From Sporosarcina ureae (GTDB taxonomy: Bacteria; Bacillota; Bacilli; Bacillales_A; Planococcaceae): a stretch of DNA of 64,000 nucleotides. The notes under the pieces were generated by a model that saw nothing but the letters and a program-made list of their open reading frames with translations, made no database searches and had not been told where the DNA came from. The stretch covers positions 310,001-374,000 of the forward strand of contig NZ_CP015207.1 in assembly GCF_002101375.1 (NCBI RefSeq), given 5' to 3'. The translations under genes were made by a program, and so were the position numbers. Of this stretch, positions 62,209 through 64,000 are shown piece by piece. Positions within the stretch are counted from its first letter, which is position 1. Each line of letters begins with the position of its first letter.

Positions 62209-63687
62209 CTATTTACTCTCAACCTCTTGTACATACTCCCAAGTTTCACCGTGATCATTTGATTGATAAAGTCCACTACTATTCCCATTGTAATCACCAT
62301 CCGATCCTTGCCCAATTAACATAGTAAGAACCCCATCTTTTTCAAAAGGCAGACCTGGAAAATCAAATGGATTTATAGATTGTCCACTATCTAACTTCAT
62401 TTCCTGCATGGTGTAACTTACCTCTTCGAAAGATATCCCTCCATCATTTGTGCGGAATAGTACTCCTTCAGTACCAGAAGGTCTTGCTGCCCTTAAAAAT
62501 CCAAGTTCCTCATTAATAAAAGTGATTCCTGCTGCACTACCAACTGTTCCATTGAATGGATTTTGATTGATAACCGTCCAAGTTTTCCCGCCGTCACTCG
62601 TCTTTCTGAGTGAATATAAAGTACTTCCTAATGCTTTATCCGCAACATCTAATATATATCCTACTTCATTTGAGAGATAAAACTGTTCATTGGTATTAGG
62701 TATTTCTTGCCGATCATCTTCAAAACTATCTTGATATTGAATCGTATTTGACTGACTCCAATCTGGGTCACCAATTACATTATATCTAGCAGGTATGATC
62801 TCTTTCTCTTTTCCAGGGACAAAAATAGATACCGTATAGCCAATTATTTCAGATGTAGTTTTTGTAGGAGTCTGCTCCATACCATTCTCATCCATGTGTA
62901 TAATCCCCTCAGTATTGTAGCCCCAATTTCTTTTCCCGTAATAAACTAACCCATACGTATGTTCATTCCACATATCCACTGTCTGCTTCACTGGAATAAC
63001 CTTAACCGTTCTAATTAGAGGTTCCACTAGCTTTTCCTCATTATAATCGGCATGTAGATATCCGTTTAATCTTACAGTAATAGTAGACGCCTTATTTTGA
63101 TCATAAGTGATTAGGTAACTTTCCTCTTCCCCATCAGCATTTTCCCCATAAACAAAAGTATCAAATGATGTGATGGTTCCATCCTGATTAAATTTAAGAT
63201 GAAAATCACTTTCCATATATAATTTCTTCGGCAAAGCATATTCTTTATTTATATCTTTAAAAATCCCTTCTACTCCATCCATATAGATGTTGTTATGTTC
63301 AAACTCAACTGAAGCTTCATTTTTTAATCTATCAATAAACCAAGCAAGTTCGCCTCCGAAATTTGTTGCACTTTTATAAATCTTCATTCCATAAAATATT
63401 GTAATGCTCATGATCATTACAACAGAAACGTATTTCCATGCCTTCAAATTAATCATTTTTTTGGGTTCAAGTTCTTTAGCTTTTACAATTTTCATTGTAG
63501 AAAATGCAATTATAGAAGTTAAAAGTACTATAGATATTAATAAAATAGGAACAGTATGATTTATTCTTCCATACATACAGAGTAAAGCTAATTCATAACA
63601 AAAAATCCAATATACAATTAGGAATAGTGGATTTGTTAATAATGATATTAATATCTTTTTTATATTCCCTCTAAATATGTAAACCAC
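62209..63687 (-). CDS. membrane-anchored BNR/Asp-box repeat protein
   Basis: 492 aa. Three N-terminal membrane helices (about 10-30, 45-65 and 85-105) are followed by a large extracytoplasmic part. The C-terminal third contains Asp-box turns of a beta-propeller: RKTSDGGKTWTVI, FRTNDGGISFEEV and YQSNDHGETWEYV. Such sialidase-like propellers occur in surface proteins and photosystem-II-assembly-like factors. There is no visible catalytic motif, so the activity is unknown. It appears monocistronic. Confidence 0.7.
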   Translation of the reverse strand: MVYIFRGNIKKILISLLTNPLFLIVYWIFCYELALLCMYGRINHTVPILLISIVLLTSIIAFSTMKIVKAKELEPKKMINLKAWKYVSVVMIMSITIFYGMKIYKSATNFGGELAWFIDRLKNEASVEFEHNNIYMDGVEGIFKDINKEYALPKKLYMESDFHLKFNQDGTITSFDTFVYGENADGEEESYLITYDQNKASTITVRLNGYLHADYNEEKLVEPLIRTVKVIPVKQTVDMWNEHTYGLVYYGKRNWGYNTEGIIHMDENGMEQTPTKTTSEIIGYTVSIFVPGKEKEIIPARYNVIGDPDWSQSNTIQYQDSFEDDRQEIPNTNEQFYLSNEVGYILDVADKALGSTLYSLRKTSDGGKTWTVINQNPFNGTVGSAAGITFINEELGFLRAARPSGTEGVLFRTNDGGISFEEVSYTMQEMKLDSGQSINPFDFPGLPFEKDGVLTMLIGQGSDGDYNGNSSGLYQSNDHGETWEYVQEVESK

Positions 63688-63839
63688 TCCTAACCAAAGT
63701 TCATAGACACTTTCACTTATTTTGAGTGTACTTTATTTCGCATGTTTCTTGTCTATTAGTCTATTGATTAATGTAGGCGAAATCCTTATTGAACAATTGT
63801 CCCTGAATATTGAGTTCGTAATTAAAGTATAGCAAACTA

Positions 63840-64000
63840 TTATCCTTTAAATGATAAACCTTTTTCTTCCAATGAAGTTCTCATAATAGGTAGGGAGGCT
63901 GGTCCAATACCATGGATTTTCAGAATTTCTCTTTCGGTGTACTTTGAGAGTTTTTGCAAAGTATCGATTCCCCCATGAACTAAGGCATTTCTGGCTGGTG
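63840..64000 (-). CDS. RpoA-CTD-like helix-hairpin-helix protein, 5' end outside the window
   Basis: The last 53 codons read PARNALVHGGIDTLQKLSKY, then TEREILKIHGIGPASLPIMR and EEKGLSFKG before a stop at 63840. This is the RNA-polymerase-alpha C-terminal (helix-hairpin-helix) fold found in small Bacillales proteins of about 60-120 aa. The start is beyond base 64000. The function is probably DNA binding, by family. Confidence 0.7.
   Translation of the reverse strand, partial: PARNALVHGGIDTLQKLSKYTEREILKIHGIGPASLPIMRTSLEEKGLSFKG

Noticed and set aside
1-64000. CRISPR arrays, tRNA or rRNA genes
   Set aside because: No regularly spaced direct repeats and no cloverleaf or rRNA-like stretches were seen by eye; the repeats present are dispersed palindromes.

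Overview
The window looks like chromosomal DNA of a low-GC, spore-forming member of the Bacillales, most like Planococcaceae/Sporosarcina. The reasons are strong AGGAGG-type ribosome sites, a ger spore-germinant-receptor operon, an S-layer-homology protein, cre-like sites and Bacillus-type protein families. The genus is an inference. I saw no rRNA, tRNA or CRISPR array.

Left part (1-8.6 kb): a histidine-utilisation operon on the minus strand (hutU, a YjiH-type membrane protein, hutI, an M20 peptidase-like hydrolase, and an antiporter-family permease running off the left edge). It is preceded by a near-perfect sigma-54 -24/-12 promoter and faces a PAS-AAA+-Fis enhancer-binding regulator. hutH and a hutG-type gene are not in the window. 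From 9 to 16 kb there are small unknown genes, a cell-wall 5'-nucleotidase, an E. coli-type FadR regulator with a fatty-acid-hydroxylase-family partner behind a FadR-like operator, and a DUF1801 protein.

Accessory stretch (15.3-28.1 kb): a run of minus-strand toxin/immunity debris. It holds an RHS-core tip, a barstar-like inhibitor, a frameshifted LRR gene, an RraB-like gene, a frameshifted toxin-like tip, a 219-aa putative immunity protein and a DUF695-like pseudogene. It is sprinkled with about ten full or partial copies of a 47-bp palindromic REP-like element. The same stretch holds an SLH protein, an arylamine N-acetyltransferase, msrA, a nucleotidyltransferase plus aminoethylphosphonate-transaminase-like pair, and an ABC-2 exporter. 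A degraded second copy of the N-acetyltransferase 3' end lies 2.8 kb downstream of the first.

Middle (28.4-38 kb): a four-gene ger operon (A-C-2TM-B) behind a sigma-G-like promoter, an orphan phage-type replication module (initiator, DnaB-like helicase, small protein), small membrane genes, a DUF1572/DinB gene broken by one nonsense codon, and an IS30 transposase remnant.

Right part (38-60 kb): a catabolic island. On the minus strand are a CaiB-type CoA-transferase, GlcF/GlcD, PxpC/PxpB, a succinate-semialdehyde-type aldehyde dehydrogenase, an ornithine-cyclodeaminase-family protein, a TRAP transporter (M, Q, P) and a CdaR-type regulator. Divergent on the plus strand are an FAD amine-oxidase-family enzyme, a TPP-dependent carboligase, a GABA-type aminotransferase, an SDR and PxpA. 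Together these suggest import of a small carboxylated N-compound, ATP-driven opening of a lactam, and GABA-shunt-like conversion to succinate. The real substrate is unknown. The window ends with endonuclease V, a membrane-anchored BNR-repeat protein and the 3' end of an RpoA-CTD-like gene.
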